Below are positions 15,690-24,129 of a DNA stretch of 64,000 nt, in pieces. Numbering within the stretch: the stretch's first letter is position 1; the number at the start of each line of letters is the position of its first letter. The notes beneath the pieces were generated by a model. It was not told the origin of the DNA. It was given only the letters and a program-made list of their open reading frames with translations, and did no database searches. The stretch is taken from assembly GCF_014204495.1 (NCBI RefSeq), contig NZ_JACHLN010000004.1:186001-250000 (forward strand), in the 5' to 3' direction. A program made the translations under genes and the position numbers. This stretch comes from Sphingomonas kyeonggiensis. GTDB taxonomy: Bacteria; Pseudomonadota; Alphaproteobacteria; Sphingomonadales; Sphingomonadaceae.

Positions 15690-16673
15690 TCAGGCGGCCT
15701 GCGCCTTGGGGTTTCTGACGAGCGCCGGCATGACATCCGACGCCAGTTCTTCGATGATCTCGGCGGGCGGACGCCCCGACTGCCGCAGATTGATGGCGAG
15801 GTGATCGACGCCTGCCGCAGCCAGGGCGTCGAGGTGGGCGATGAGACCCTTGCGGCCGACACGCGCGCCAAAGCGGATCGCCTCGGCCGGGGCGTCGGCG
15901 TTGTCCAGAAAGTCGAGATGAAAGGCGCTGATGAAGGCGCCATGACCGGACGTCGCGCCGCGCCAGCGTTCAGCTTGCGCCACCATCTTCTCGATGCTGC
16001 CGGGATAAACGAAGCGGCCATCCAAATTGGCGCCGAGCCATCCGTCCTCCTGGCGCGCCTGTCCGGCGACGACCAGCGGGATGCTCGGCTGTGCTGGACG
16101 CGGCAGCAGGTCGAGGCTCGGGACACGCTCGCCATTCACCGGCAAGCCGCCGGGCTGCCACGCTGTCCTGAGATAGGCCACCGCCTCCCGAAAGGCTTCG
16201 CCGCGCGTCTCGAAATCGAGGCCGAGCAGCGGGTATTCCACGGGCCGGTCGCCGGAAGCGACGCCCAGGATCAGCCGGCCTCCCGAGAGCACGTCGACCG
16301 ACGCCGCCGCTTTCGCCGTCATCAGCGGATGACGGATCGGCAGCACCACGGCGGCCGTACCCAGCGCGACATTGCGCGTCACACCGGCGAAATAACCGAG
16401 CAGCGTAAAGATGTCGTAGACGGAGCCCGCGTCGCCCATGTTAACGGCGTCGAGCACCGGCACGTCGCGCATCCAAACTGCCGCGAAGCCGAGCGCGTCG
16501 GCCCTGCGCACGAGATCTGTCTGCGCCGAAAGATCGGGGACGCCGCGCGGGCGTCCCGCAGCCGCTCGCCGGGCTTCACCGGCGGGCGACCAGTCGTTGT
16601 CGAGCGGCAATTCAATGCCGAGCGTGAGGCGGTCCGGCTTGCGGACCAGATCGAGAGCTGAATCCTTTGACAT
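15690..16673 (-). CDS. LLM class flavin-dependent oxidoreductase
   Basis: A 327-residue luciferase-like monooxygenase family protein: RLTLGIELPLDNDWSPAG at the start, then ALGFAAVWMRDVP, a RHPLMTAKAAASVDVLSGGR block and GVASGDRPVEYPLLG. Members use reduced flavin and oxygen or F420. This resembles the TIGR03571 subgroup. The start is uncertain: ATGs at 16724, 16691 and 16673 all lack a clear ribosome site, and 16673 best matches relatives. It is the first gene of the minus-strand operon down to 12044 and is transcribed divergently from the LysR gene at 16762. Confidence 0.85.
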   Translation of the reverse strand: MSKDSALDLVRKPDRLTLGIELPLDNDWSPAGEARRAAAGRPRGVPDLSAQTDLVRRADALGFAAVWMRDVPVLDAVNMGDAGSVYDIFTLLGYFAGVTRNVALGTAAVVLPIRHPLMTAKAAASVDVLSGGRLILGVASGDRPVEYPLLGLDFETRGEAFREAVAYLRTAWQPGGLPVNGERVPSLDLLPRPAQPSIPLVVAGQARQEDGWLGANLDGRFVYPGSIEKMVAQAERWRGATSGHGAFISAFHLDFLDNADAPAEAIRFGARVGRKGLIAHLDALAAAGVDHLAINLRQSGRPPAEIIEELASDVMPALVRNPKAQAA

Positions 16674-16761
16674 GGCAGAGAGATAAGCCATGCCAACGGT
16701 CTTGATAATTCGTCGGCGCTCCATAGGATATGTGAAACGAAATCATAGACGGAACCGTCGC

Positions 16762-17691
16762 ATGGATAATCGTACCGGTGAGATGCAAGTCTTCCTGCGC
16801 GTCGTCGAGGCGGGCAATTTCTCGGAAGCGGCGCGGCTCTTGCGCATGACGCCCTCAACCGTCAGCAAGCTCGTGGCACGGATCGAGGCCCGGCTCGGCG
16901 TGCGCTTGCTGGAACGCTCGACTCGTCGACTATCGCTCACCACCGAGGGGCAAATCTACTATGAGCGCAGCCAGGCGCTGCTCGGCGAACTCGATGAGAT
17001 CGAGCGCGAGCTATCACACGGCGCCACAAGCACGGGCGGCACGGTGCGCGTGAATGCCTCGGTCGCCTTCGGCGTGCTCGCCGTTGAACCGCAGTTGCCG
17101 GCCTTCTGGCTGGCCTATCCGAACATCGTCGTCGACCTCTCGCTCTCCGACGAGATCGTCGATCTCTACCTCGACCGCACCGACGTCGCGTTCCGTGTCG
17201 GGCGGCTTCCGGACTCTGGCATGATGGCCCGCCGTATCGGCGTCGCGCATCGCAAGATCGTCGCATCGCCCGCTTATCTCGAACGCAACGGCATCCCGCG
17301 TACCGCCGAGGATCTCGCGCAGCATAACTGCCTCGGCTTCAATTTTCGCCGCGCCGCGCCAGTCTGGCCGCTCAAGGAGAGTGGCCGGATCGTCGATCGC
17401 GCCGTCAACGGCTCCCTGCTCGCCAACAATGGAGAGACAGTTCGGCGCATGGCAATCGCGGGCGTCGGGCTCGCGCGGCTGGGCGATTACCATGCACGGG
17501 CCGACTTCGCTTCCGGCCGTCTCATCGAGGTGCTGTCGGACGTTATCGAAGCTGACGAGGAAGAAATTCACGCCGTCTATCTCGGAGGTGCACGCCTTCC
17601 GCAACGTGTGCGCGTGTTCCTAGACTTTATTGTGCCCCGTCTCCAGTCCTTCCTGAACGAGGGCATTCGAGCTCGACGCGCTCGCGCCTAG
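16762..17691 (+). CDS. LysR family transcriptional regulator
   Basis: A 309-residue LTTR. The winged helix-turn-helix occupies residues 1-60 (AGNFSEAARLLRMTPSTVSKLVARIE) and the LysR substrate-binding domain follows from about 90 (NIVVDLSLSDEIVDLYLDRTDVAFRVG). The CrgA/PA0477-like subgroup is suggested by the DVAFR motif. It is divergent from the LLM oxidoreductase operon, the classic arrangement for an LTTR that controls its neighbour. The ATG at 16762 is used because upstream codons do not fit the family. Confidence 0.9.
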   Translation: MDNRTGEMQVFLRVVEAGNFSEAARLLRMTPSTVSKLVARIEARLGVRLLERSTRRLSLTTEGQIYYERSQALLGELDEIERELSHGATSTGGTVRVNASVAFGVLAVEPQLPAFWLAYPNIVVDLSLSDEIVDLYLDRTDVAFRVGRLPDSGMMARRIGVAHRKIVASPAYLERNGIPRTAEDLAQHNCLGFNFRRAAPVWPLKESGRIVDRAVNGSLLANNGETVRRMAIAGVGLARLGDYHARADFASGRLIEVLSDVIEADEEEIHAVYLGGARLPQRVRVFLDFIVPRLQSFLNEGIRARRARA

Positions 17692-18178
17692 CCAAAATGC
17701 CAGCCCACTGACGAACTCGCGGCTGTGACCAGCCGTCACCGACGATGTGAATGTACACCATCGTGCTCGCGCGGAGGCTTGCCGCTGAAGGGACCGCGCC
17801 TCGGCCTTCGAGCGGGCGATCGGCCCACAAGCTGGCCAGGCAATGCGAAGGCCGGCTATTTTCCGGCGGTCCAAAAATGGGACCGGATCAAAAGCGGTCA
17901 TGTGCTGGAACGCTGAGTCAGGCTGAGCTGTAAATGCGAGTCGGTTTGGATGGAGCCAGCACCGGTGCTGCTAAACTGGAATTTTCCAGCTTGGAACGGT
18001 CCAGGAAACCGGAGGCAGGTCATGTACTTCGCAATATCCAATAGCTTCGATCAAATCGATCTATGAAGCCAGTTCATATAACCTGCGATCCCTCAGGGAA
18101 TTATCGGCCGCCGCCTATCCCCCTATCTCCACAGCATCAACGGAGAGAAGCAACCAACCATTTTCGTGGAGAAACCCC
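17692..18178. other. Intergenic region at a cargo junction
   Basis: 487 bases without a convincing gene. It holds an imperfect dyad around GATGTGAATGTACACCATC at 17744-17762, the partial DUF2493-leader repeat (17791-17869), and then AT-richer DNA with TCCAAAAATGGGACC that resembles no part of the backbone. The cyclase promoter probably lies in the last 150 bases. No transposase remnant was recognised. Confidence 0.5.
17791..17869 (+). repeat. Direct repeat P: partial copy of sequence upstream of the DUF2493 gene
   Basis: It aligns with 22118-22201 with few differences and one 4-base gap. Shared blocks include GGGCGATCGGCCCACA, GGCAATG and CTATTTTCCGGCGG. The similarity stops abruptly at 17869, in the middle of the structured leader seen in the other copy. 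It marks a recombination junction between cargo modules. Confidence 0.8.
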
Positions 18179-19117
18179 ATGCGCCTTCATAACTTCGGGG
18201 CTCTGCTGGCTCTTGGCCTCAGCGCTGTATCGTTCCCGGCCCAGTCACAGGAAGTCCCGCCTTCGCGCTACGGCCCCAATGACGAGATCGGCGCCGCCAA
18301 CTTGGTAACGCCGGATTCCGTCCTCAAGGCTGTGAAGCTGGTAACGACTGGCAAGACCTATCCGTTGGGCGTTCCCATCGACAAGAATCTTCCGGCGTTC
18401 CGCCATCGCAGCTTTCATCTAACCAATGTGCAGCCAAACGAAGCCGGCGGCACTACCATGGGTCCGAACAAGTTCACCTTCAATGACGAGTTGGTGGTTG
18501 GCTGGACCGGGGTCGGAACCCAGCTCAACGGCATCGGCCATATCGGCATCAACAACACCTACTATAACGGCAACAAGGCGTCCGACTTCGTCACCGTCGA
18601 AGGCGTGGCTAAGCTCGGCATTGAGAAGGTCCCGCCAATGGTTGCGCGCGGCGTCGTCCTCGACATGACCGCGCTCTATGGTGGGCCGATCGTTCCCGAA
18701 AAGACCGAATTCACCGTCGCCGACATCGAAAAAGTGCTCAAGATGGAAGGCATCGCCATCCAAAAGGGTGATGTCGTTCTCTTCAATACCGGCTGGCTTG
18801 AGCTCATCGGCAAGGACAACCAGAAATTTCTCGGCGTCGAGCCTGGTATCGGCATGGAAGCGGCCAAGTGGCTGGCGGACAAGGAGATCATCGCCTTTGG
18901 CGGCGACACCTGGGCCTCAGAAATCTATCCGGCTAAAGACGGGCAGGAATTCCCAGTCAACCAGTTCATGCTGGCGAAGAATGGCATCTACAATCTCGAG
19001 CTGATCGACAGCCGTGCGCTCGTCCGCGACAAAGCGTGGGAATTCCTCTTCGTCCTCGGTCAGCCACTCTATAAGGGATCGACCCAAGTCAACGTCAATC
19101 CGGTCGCGATCCGCTGA
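18179..19117 (+). CDS. Exported cyclase family (COG1878) hydrolase
   Basis: 312 residues with an N-terminal signal peptide (MRLHNFGALLALGLSAVSFPAQSQ, cleavage near residue 24) and a cyclase or kynurenine-formamidase-like fold. The metal-binding region reads GTQLNGIGHIG near residue 118; relatives usually have an Asp where this protein has Asn. Later conserved blocks include GDVVLFNTGW and FGGDTWASE. The family hydrolyses cyclic amides or esters with a divalent metal. It is the first gene of cargo module 2, followed by a truncated aldo/keto reductase. Confidence 0.88.
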   Translation: MRLHNFGALLALGLSAVSFPAQSQEVPPSRYGPNDEIGAANLVTPDSVLKAVKLVTTGKTYPLGVPIDKNLPAFRHRSFHLTNVQPNEAGGTTMGPNKFTFNDELVVGWTGVGTQLNGIGHIGINNTYYNGNKASDFVTVEGVAKLGIEKVPPMVARGVVLDMTALYGGPIVPEKTEFTVADIEKVLKMEGIAIQKGDVVLFNTGWLELIGKDNQKFLGVEPGIGMEAAKWLADKEIIAFGGDTWASEIYPAKDGQEFPVNQFMLAKNGIYNLELIDSRALVRDKAWEFLFVLGQPLYKGSTQVNVNPVAIR

Positions 19118-19191
19118 CCCGCAGGCGGCCGGACAGTTTTCTCCCACCCCAAGTCCGGCCGCCACATTCTTCATATACGCAAGGATCAACC

Positions 19192-19539
19192 ATGCGTATC
19201 AGCTTGCCTTCCCGCCAGGGATTTGGTGGCGCGCCGCTCGGCAACATGTTCCGGGACATTCCGGAGGAGGAAGCTCTCACTTCGGTCCGTGATGCTTGGG
19301 GTGCTGGCACCCGCTATTTCGACACCGCAGCTCTATACGGGGCCGGCCAATCGGAACTACGCCTGGGCAGGGCACTCGCAGGCTTTCGGCGGAACGACTA
19401 TGTCCTGAACGCCAAGGTCGACCGCATCATCCTTGACGAAATGGAGACCGGCAGCAGGGATCTCCGCATGCACGGCCTCGACGCCTTCGTAGCCGCACGC
19501 GAGTTCAGATCGCACCGCAGGACGTCGCATGATTCATGA
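19192..19539 (+). pseudogene. Truncated aldo/keto reductase fused to toprim tail remnant
   Basis: The first 85 or so residues match the N-terminus of D-threo-aldose dehydrogenase-type reductases (GFGGAPLGNMFRDIP, RYFDTAALYGAGQSELRLG, YVLNAKVDRIILDE). After about base 19456 the sequence changes to a decayed copy of the toprim gene 3' end, so the remaining two thirds of the enzyme, including the catalytic Lys/His region, are missing. It cannot be an active reductase. Confidence 0.8.
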
Positions 19540-19553
19540 CGCTGGCGGCGTGA
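19459..19553 (+). pseudogene. Decayed copy of the toprim gene 3' end
   Basis: GATCTCCGCA and CGCAGGACGTCGC followed by ATTCATGACGCTGG align with the last 100 bases of the toprim gene (11878-11976). The intact gene encodes DLRTLGIDAL, then RLQLAPQDVARFMMLA. The remnant encodes DLRMHGLDA, then after a one-base shift RVQIAPQDVA and, beyond a stop, FMTLAA. Confidence 0.78.
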
Positions 19554-19615
19554 ATCTGACGGATCAGCATCTCTCGCCTGCCGAGAACGGGATTCGAGCC
19601 CGCCAAAGTTGCCAT

Positions 19616-20518
19616 CTACGCCGCCACCTCGCGCACGAAGTCGAGGAAAGCGCGCACCTTGGCCGAGACGAGGTTCGAAGCGTGGTGATAGGCATAGAGC
19701 GGGAACGTCTCGTCTACCCACTCCGGCAGAAGCAGGACCACTCTGTTCTTGGTCACCAGGTCCTTGGCGTAGAGCTCCAGCAATTGAGCGATGCCAACAC
19801 CACCAAGGCAAGCGCCGAGCAGCGAGCCGGTGTCGTTGACCATCAGCCGACCGGCAGCGTCAAACGGAACGACGTCGTTGCCACGCCGGAATTCCCACTG
19901 GAACGGCCGGCCCGTCGTCGGATCGCGGATCAGTAGGCAGTGGTGCCCCGTCGCGAGTTCGCTCGGTTGTTGGGGCGCCCCATGTCGCGCGACGTAGTCG
20001 TTTGAAGCGCAGGTCAGAACGCGGGTTTCCAACAGCAATCGAGCCTTTAGCGAGGACGCTTCCGGCTCGCCGAAGCGGATCGCGACGTCGAAACCGTCGG
20101 CCACCAGGTCGCCCATCTTGTCCCGAACGCTCATCTCGACCGACAGGTCGGGATAGCGGTCTAGGAACTCCCCGATCCGCGGCGCCAACACATAGTGTCC
20201 GAAAGTGCCGTCGGTATTGATCCTGAGGCGACCACGCACGGCCGCCTTGCTCTCTCCTGCCGCAACCGCCGCGTCTTCGATGCTGACGAGATGAGGAGAC
20301 ACCGCCTCGTAAAAGCGGCGACCTTCATCGGTCAGCGAGACTGCACGGGCCGTTCGGTTAAAGATGCGGATGCCAACCCGCTCTTCCAGACGGGCGACCG
20401 CGCGGCTGACGGCCGGCTGAGTCAGGCCCATGGCCTCGCCGGCGCGCGCGAAGCTTCCCGCTTCGACCACAGCCGAAAGAACGCCGATTCCACTGAGTAA
20501 TCTGCTGTCGAACGCCAT
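19616..20518 (-). CDS. LysR family transcriptional regulator
   Basis: A 300-residue LTTR with a helix-turn-helix in residues 1-60 (AGSFARAGEAMGLTQPAVSRAVARLEERVG) and the effector domain starting VRGRLRINTDGTFG. It is divergent from the SDR gene at 20640 across a 121-base intergenic region with an ATAA-N7-TTAT dyad. A second copy of the promoter and only the first dozen codons of this gene occur at 53261-53420. The intact copy is therefore probably the only active regulator of both SDR units. Confidence 0.92.
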   Translation of the reverse strand: MAFDSRLLSGIGVLSAVVEAGSFARAGEAMGLTQPAVSRAVARLEERVGIRIFNRTARAVSLTDEGRRFYEAVSPHLVSIEDAAVAAGESKAAVRGRLRINTDGTFGHYVLAPRIGEFLDRYPDLSVEMSVRDKMGDLVADGFDVAIRFGEPEASSLKARLLLETRVLTCASNDYVARHGAPQQPSELATGHHCLLIRDPTTGRPFQWEFRRGNDVVPFDAAGRLMVNDTGSLLGACLGGVGIAQLLELYAKDLVTKNRVVLLLPEWVDETFPLYAYHHASNLVSAKVRAFLDFVREVAA

Positions 20519-20548
20519 CGAGACATACTTTCAGTCATCTTAATTCTG

Positions 20549-20563
20549 ATAACTATGCATTAT
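20549..20563. promoter_or_regulatory. Probable LysR box
   Basis: ATAACTATGCATTAT is a dyad (ATAA, seven bases, TTAT) between the divergent LysR and SDR genes. The same 15 bases are retained in the duplicated copy at 53337-53351 although flanking bases differ. This fits the T-N11-A type operator of LysR regulators. Confidence 0.55.
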
Positions 20564-20639
20564 TTTTATTGGATGGAAAGGCCCATCTTGCTCCTCGCCG
20601 CCGAAAGCCGACGGCGATGAAAAACAAAGGAGCTAAGAC

Positions 20640-21377
20640 ATGAGCACTCAAGACAAAGTCGCCATCATTACCGGTTCGTCGCGCGGCATCGGCGCCGAAA
20701 CCGCCCAGCATCTTGCCTGCGAGGGCTTCAAGGTCGTCGTGAACTACGCCGGCAACGCCGGCGCCGCTCAGCAGGTCGTCGACAAGATCATCGCCGATGG
20801 CGGTCAGGCCATCGCCGTGCAGGCAGACGTCGCCGACCCGGCGGCCGTGATCGCCATGTTCGACGCAGTGAAAAAGGCATTCGGCGGCGTCGACGTCGTG
20901 GTGAACTGCGCCGGCGTCCTGAAACTCGCCAAGGTATCCGAGTTCGACGACCAGACCTTCGATCAGACCATCGCCATCAACCTCAAGGGCACGTTCAACG
21001 TCTGCCGCGAGGCGGCCAAGCGGCTCCGCGAGGGCGGGCGCATCATCAATTTCTCCTCGAGCGTCATTGGCGTGCGCCTGCCGACCTACGGCGTCTACAT
21101 CGCCACCAAGGCCGCAGTCGAAGGACTGACGCAGGTTCTCGCGCAGGAGATGCGCGGCCGCGGCATCACCGTCAACGCTGTGGCTCCGGGTCCGGTCGCG
21201 ACCGAACTGTTCCTCGACGGCAAGAGCCCCGAGCTGATCGACCGCATGGCCAAGATGAACCCGCTTGAGCGGCTCGGCCAGCCCGAGGACATCGCGCGCG
21301 CCGTGGCTTTCCTCGCCGGTCCCGAGGGCGGCTGGGTCAACGGCCAGATCCTACGCGCCAACGGCGGCATGTGCTGA
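20640..21377 (+). CDS. SDR family oxidoreductase
   Basis: A 245-residue classical SDR similar to 3-oxoacyl-ACP reductases: TGSSRGIG at 11-18, NCAG in place of NNAG, and the catalytic YGVYIATK. It ends GWVNGQILRANGGMC. It is preceded by AAAGGAG and lies divergent from its LysR. The gene at 52523-53260 encodes a paralogue of equal length differing at roughly one residue in eight. The two share about 120 bases of upstream DNA, so they are copies of one LysR/SDR unit. Confidence 0.92.
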   Translation: MSTQDKVAIITGSSRGIGAETAQHLACEGFKVVVNYAGNAGAAQQVVDKIIADGGQAIAVQADVADPAAVIAMFDAVKKAFGGVDVVVNCAGVLKLAKVSEFDDQTFDQTIAINLKGTFNVCREAAKRLREGGRIINFSSSVIGVRLPTYGVYIATKAAVEGLTQVLAQEMRGRGITVNAVAPGPVATELFLDGKSPELIDRMAKMNPLERLGQPEDIARAVAFLAGPEGGWVNGQILRANGGMC

Positions 21378-21487
21378 ACCGAACAACGATCGCATGCGAG
21401 CCGGAAGGCGAAAGCCACCGGCTCGCGGCCCTCTGACGCGCGATCGGATCGCGTGACGCCAACCCCAATCAACTGTGGAGAGACACC

Positions 21488-21985
21488 ATGACTCACGTTC
21501 GTTCATCGCCCAGGGTCTTCATGCTCACGACCCTGATCGCCTCCGCCGCGGCCGCCCTCGCTTCGGCGGGAAGCCTCGTCCTCGCACTGCCCGTCTGGGC
21601 AATGTTCATCGGCCTGATCGCCTTCTATACGCGCGTTCTCGACACTCGTAGCGCCATCGAGAACCTGGCCTGCACCGGCATCGGCCTCGCGACCGGCGTT
21701 GTGGCCAGCGTCGCGCTCGCACATGTCGGCCTGAGCACCGGCATCATGATCGCGCTCCCGGCAGTCGTCTTCGCCGTAGCCATCCTGGTCGTGTCGCTCC
21801 GGGGGCTCCCGATGCTGAATAACGTGCCCGCCTACTTCCTCGGCCTCGTAGCTTGGTTTGCGGGCCATCTTGAGCCATCGCTTGAGAGCGTCGCGGAGCT
21901 TTTCGGCGCCAACGCGATCGGCGTGATTGCTGGCTGGGTGTCTTTCAAGGTTCCGGCATGGCTTTCGGCCCGCGCTAAGGCGTAA
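21488..21985 (+). CDS. DUF1097 membrane protein
   Basis: 165 residues with about five hydrophobic segments. LPVWAMFIGLIAFYTR near residue 30 and LNNVPAYFLGLVAWFA near 120 are typical of the DUF1097 (YcdZ-like) inner-membrane family, function unknown. It follows the SDR by 110 bases with GTGGAGAGACACC upstream of its ATG and is probably co-regulated by the same LysR protein. It is the last gene of cargo module 3. Confidence 0.85.
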   Translation: MTHVRSSPRVFMLTTLIASAAAALASAGSLVLALPVWAMFIGLIAFYTRVLDTRSAIENLACTGIGLATGVVASVALAHVGLSTGIMIALPAVVFAVAILVVSLRGLPMLNNVPAYFLGLVAWFAGHLEPSLESVAELFGANAIGVIAGWVSFKVPAWLSARAKA

Positions 21986-22117
21986 CCGCATCGGCACGGG
22001 CTCGCCCGACCACACGGACTTCCTGACTCCGCCCACCTCCTCGCTCGCCACCCCGGCAGCGAGGAGTGTGCTGGCGGATTTCGCATTGCTCGCTCGACTG
22101 CATTCATCCGTCGAAGA

Positions 22118-22201
22118 GGATCGCGCCTTGGCCTTCTAAAGGGCGATCGGCCCACAGGCCGGCCAGCCAGGCAATGGCGGCGGCCGACTATTTTCCGGCG
22201 G
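22118..22201 (+). repeat. Direct repeat Q: native copy of repeat P
   Basis: It matches 17791-17869. Unlike P it continues into the structured leader of the DUF2493 gene, so Q is taken as the original backbone copy and the right border of the cargo hotspot. Confidence 0.78.
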
Positions 22202-22349
22202 CGCGTGCCGCGCCTTTCCATCGCGAGACAAAATAGCCGGCCTTAGCCATCGAGCCCTGCGCTGCGCTGCGGGTGCCCGCCCGTCCTGTCCGTGGGCTTC
22301 GTCGCCATGAAGGCCGCGACGGTCGCGGTCCAAACGACGGAGCATCCCA
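22188..22349 (+). ncRNA. Candidate structured leader RNA upstream of DUF2493 gene
   Basis: CTATTTT (22188-22194) pairs with AAAATAG (22230-22236). The invariant TCGCGAGAC lies just 5' of the closing strand. A second hairpin uses GCCC (22254) and GGGTGC (22271), and a third conserved block TCGCCAT...AGGCCGC starts at 22302. The same order occurs before the DUF736 gene at 25499-25658, where the first stem is CTTTCTT/AAGAAAG: two pairs change together. It is probably a cis-acting RNA of the ICE. Confidence 0.55.
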
Positions 22350-23273
22350 ATGAGCAAGCACGACAATTTCGAACCGCACCACGCCTCATCACCCACCGAC
22401 CATGTCCTGAACGAACTGCAACTTCACGGCTATCGGCCCTTCTCTGACGAGCCCGACCAGCGCCTCCTTCCAGACGGCAACGCAGTCGCGGGCGCGGTTG
22501 CCGATATCTTCGACGCCCTAATCGTCACGCTCGAGGACACGCGCCTCGAACCCGACCTCGACGATCTCCTCTGGTCGACGGTCAACGTCTTCCACCGCGC
22601 CACCGAACGGATCGGCCGGGAACTGGACGACAACGAGCAAGCCCAGAAGCGCGGGCAGCGTGAACAGGACGGCAGCGAGGTGAAGTCGGTCGAACTCGAG
22701 CGCCTGATCGCCGAGGGCCAGACCCTGATCGAACGCCAGAACGCCTTCGAGCTGATGCGCGACCAGGCCGCCGAACACTACGAACGCCACGTCGGCAAGG
22801 TTTGGCTCCCGCGCAGCGGATCGAAGGTCAATCATCGCAACCTGACCTCGGCGATGATCGACAGCCGCGATTTCCTGATGGCAAAGAAGCGCGCCGACCA
22901 AGAGGTGCTCCTGCCACCCGGCCCGAAGATCGTCGTCACCGGCGGGCTCGACTACGACGATCACCGGCTGATCTGGGCCAAGCTCGACCAGGTTCACGAG
23001 AAGCATCCCGACATGGTGCTGATCCACGGCAAGTCGCCGAAGGGCACCGAGAAGATCGCCTCGCTCTGGGCGATGAACCGCAATGTGCCGCAAATTGGCT
23101 TCGCGCCCGACTGGATGAAGCACGGCCGCGCAGCGCCGTTCAAGCGCAACGACGAAATGCTGCAAATCGTGCCGAAGGGCGTGATGCACTTCCCGGGCAC
23201 CGGTATCCACGACAACCTCGCCGACAAGGCCAAGAAGCTCGGCATCCCGGTCTGGAAGTTCGGCGGCGCGTGA
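22350..23273 (+). CDS. DUF2493 domain protein
   Basis: 307 residues. The N-terminal 200 residues are a helical charged region specific to ICE homologues (LERLIAEGQTLIERQNAFELM). The C-terminus from about 205 is DUF2493 (PGPKIVVTGGLDYDDHRLIWAKLD, then LIHGKSPKGTEKIASLWA), a Rossmann-like, SLOG-related fold thought to bind nucleotides. The function on ICEs is unknown, but it is a constant backbone gene. It has its own long structured leader. The start ATG at 22350 is preceded by ACGGAGCATCCCA. Confidence 0.85.
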   Translation: MSKHDNFEPHHASSPTDHVLNELQLHGYRPFSDEPDQRLLPDGNAVAGAVADIFDALIVTLEDTRLEPDLDDLLWSTVNVFHRATERIGRELDDNEQAQKRGQREQDGSEVKSVELERLIAEGQTLIERQNAFELMRDQAAEHYERHVGKVWLPRSGSKVNHRNLTSAMIDSRDFLMAKKRADQEVLLPPGPKIVVTGGLDYDDHRLIWAKLDQVHEKHPDMVLIHGKSPKGTEKIASLWAMNRNVPQIGFAPDWMKHGRAAPFKRNDEMLQIVPKGVMHFPGTGIHDNLADKAKKLGIPVWKFGGA

Positions 23274-23280
23274 GCGCCGC

Positions 23281-24129
23281 CTAGCTCAAGTCGATCTTCC
23301 AGAATCTCAGCACGTCCTCAACCTCAGCCTTTGGGTAATGGAGATAGTCGGCATTGGCCAAATCGGATCGCATCTTCGACTTGCGCTTCGCAATCTCACG
23401 CTCAACGCGCTGCGTGAACGGTGCAGTGCCCGGCGGCAGGATGCCCGGGCGATCGGGGCTCGGCCAGCTCTTGGGGTAATCGGACGGCGTCCAACCTGAT
23501 CGAACCTGTTCCGCCTGCGGCTGCACGGATTCGTGCTCACACGCCCACCCGTAGAGATGGAACGAGCAGACCCGCAGCATCGCCTTGATCTCGGGAATCG
23601 TGTCGGTGAAGCCCTTCAGCGAGGTTGGCAACCACACCATGTTCGCGACGCACGAGAAATAGCGAGGGTCCTGCACGACATTGCTGCGCTGAGCGAAAGA
23701 CGGATCGTCGTAGCCCCAGATGTGGCAGACGGTCCAATTCTTAGGCTTGGGGGCAGCCACATCGAGCGCAGCCACATCGAGCGCAGCCACCAGTGCATTG
23801 AGCGCCGCCACGTTACCCTCGAACTTCTCGGCGGTTACGCCCGTCGCCTTCCGCGTGTTGCTATATCGGCGAGACCAACCGGAATCGTAGAGCGGGCGAC
23901 CTCGCGCCGTGTGCGGCGCCCACACCGGCAGCGCGCGGAAAGTGTCCGGATGAACCCACCGCGCGGTTCGCTCAATCAGCTCGACGATTGCGGGAATGTC
24001 GGCCCGCAGCGCCTCGTTGCCGTCAGGCACATGAAATCCACTCGCCACAAGTCCCCCGCCGTCATTGTAGCCTCGGCTGCGCGAGACGTCCGGCTGAAGT
24101 CTTGGCACCTGGGCTGTTGAGATATTCAT
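23281..24129 (-). CDS. Protein of unknown function, possibly HNH-like nuclease
   Basis: 282 residues, antisense to the backbone and ending 8 bases from the DUF2493 stop. The C-terminal half has WTVCHIWGYDDPSF, then DPRYFSCVANMVWLPTSLKGFTD and CSFHLYGWACEHES. The H...N...LYGW spacing recalls the HNH-like tails of some restriction-type proteins, but this is pattern memory and not secure. An in-frame tandem duplication gives ALDVAALDVAA near residue 115. It is an accessory insert between backbone genes, a common position for defence or anti-defence genes. Confidence 0.55.
   Translation of the reverse strand: MNISTAQVPRLQPDVSRSRGYNDGGGLVASGFHVPDGNEALRADIPAIVELIERTARWVHPDTFRALPVWAPHTARGRPLYDSGWSRRYSNTRKATGVTAEKFEGNVAALNALVAALDVAALDVAAPKPKNWTVCHIWGYDDPSFAQRSNVVQDPRYFSCVANMVWLPTSLKGFTDTIPEIKAMLRVCSFHLYGWACEHESVQPQAEQVRSGWTPSDYPKSWPSPDRPGILPPGTAPFTQRVEREIAKRKSKMRSDLANADYLHYPKAEVEDVLRFWKIDLS

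Larger units (their letters stand above)
11977..22117. other. Cargo hotspot between toprim and DUF2493 backbone genes
   Basis: Three gene groups of metabolic type with LysR regulators fill the space between two backbone genes. The groups are separated by backbone fragments: a partial copy of the DUF2493 leader region at 17791-17869 and a decayed toprim 3' end at 19459-19553. This points to repeated insertion or recombination at one permissive site rather than a single acquisition. No transposase or complete insertion sequence is visible. Confidence 0.7.

Noticed and set aside
17870..18060. Possible insertion-sequence end with TCCAAAAATGGGACC
   Set aside because: No transposase fragment, matching inverted end or target duplication could be found.
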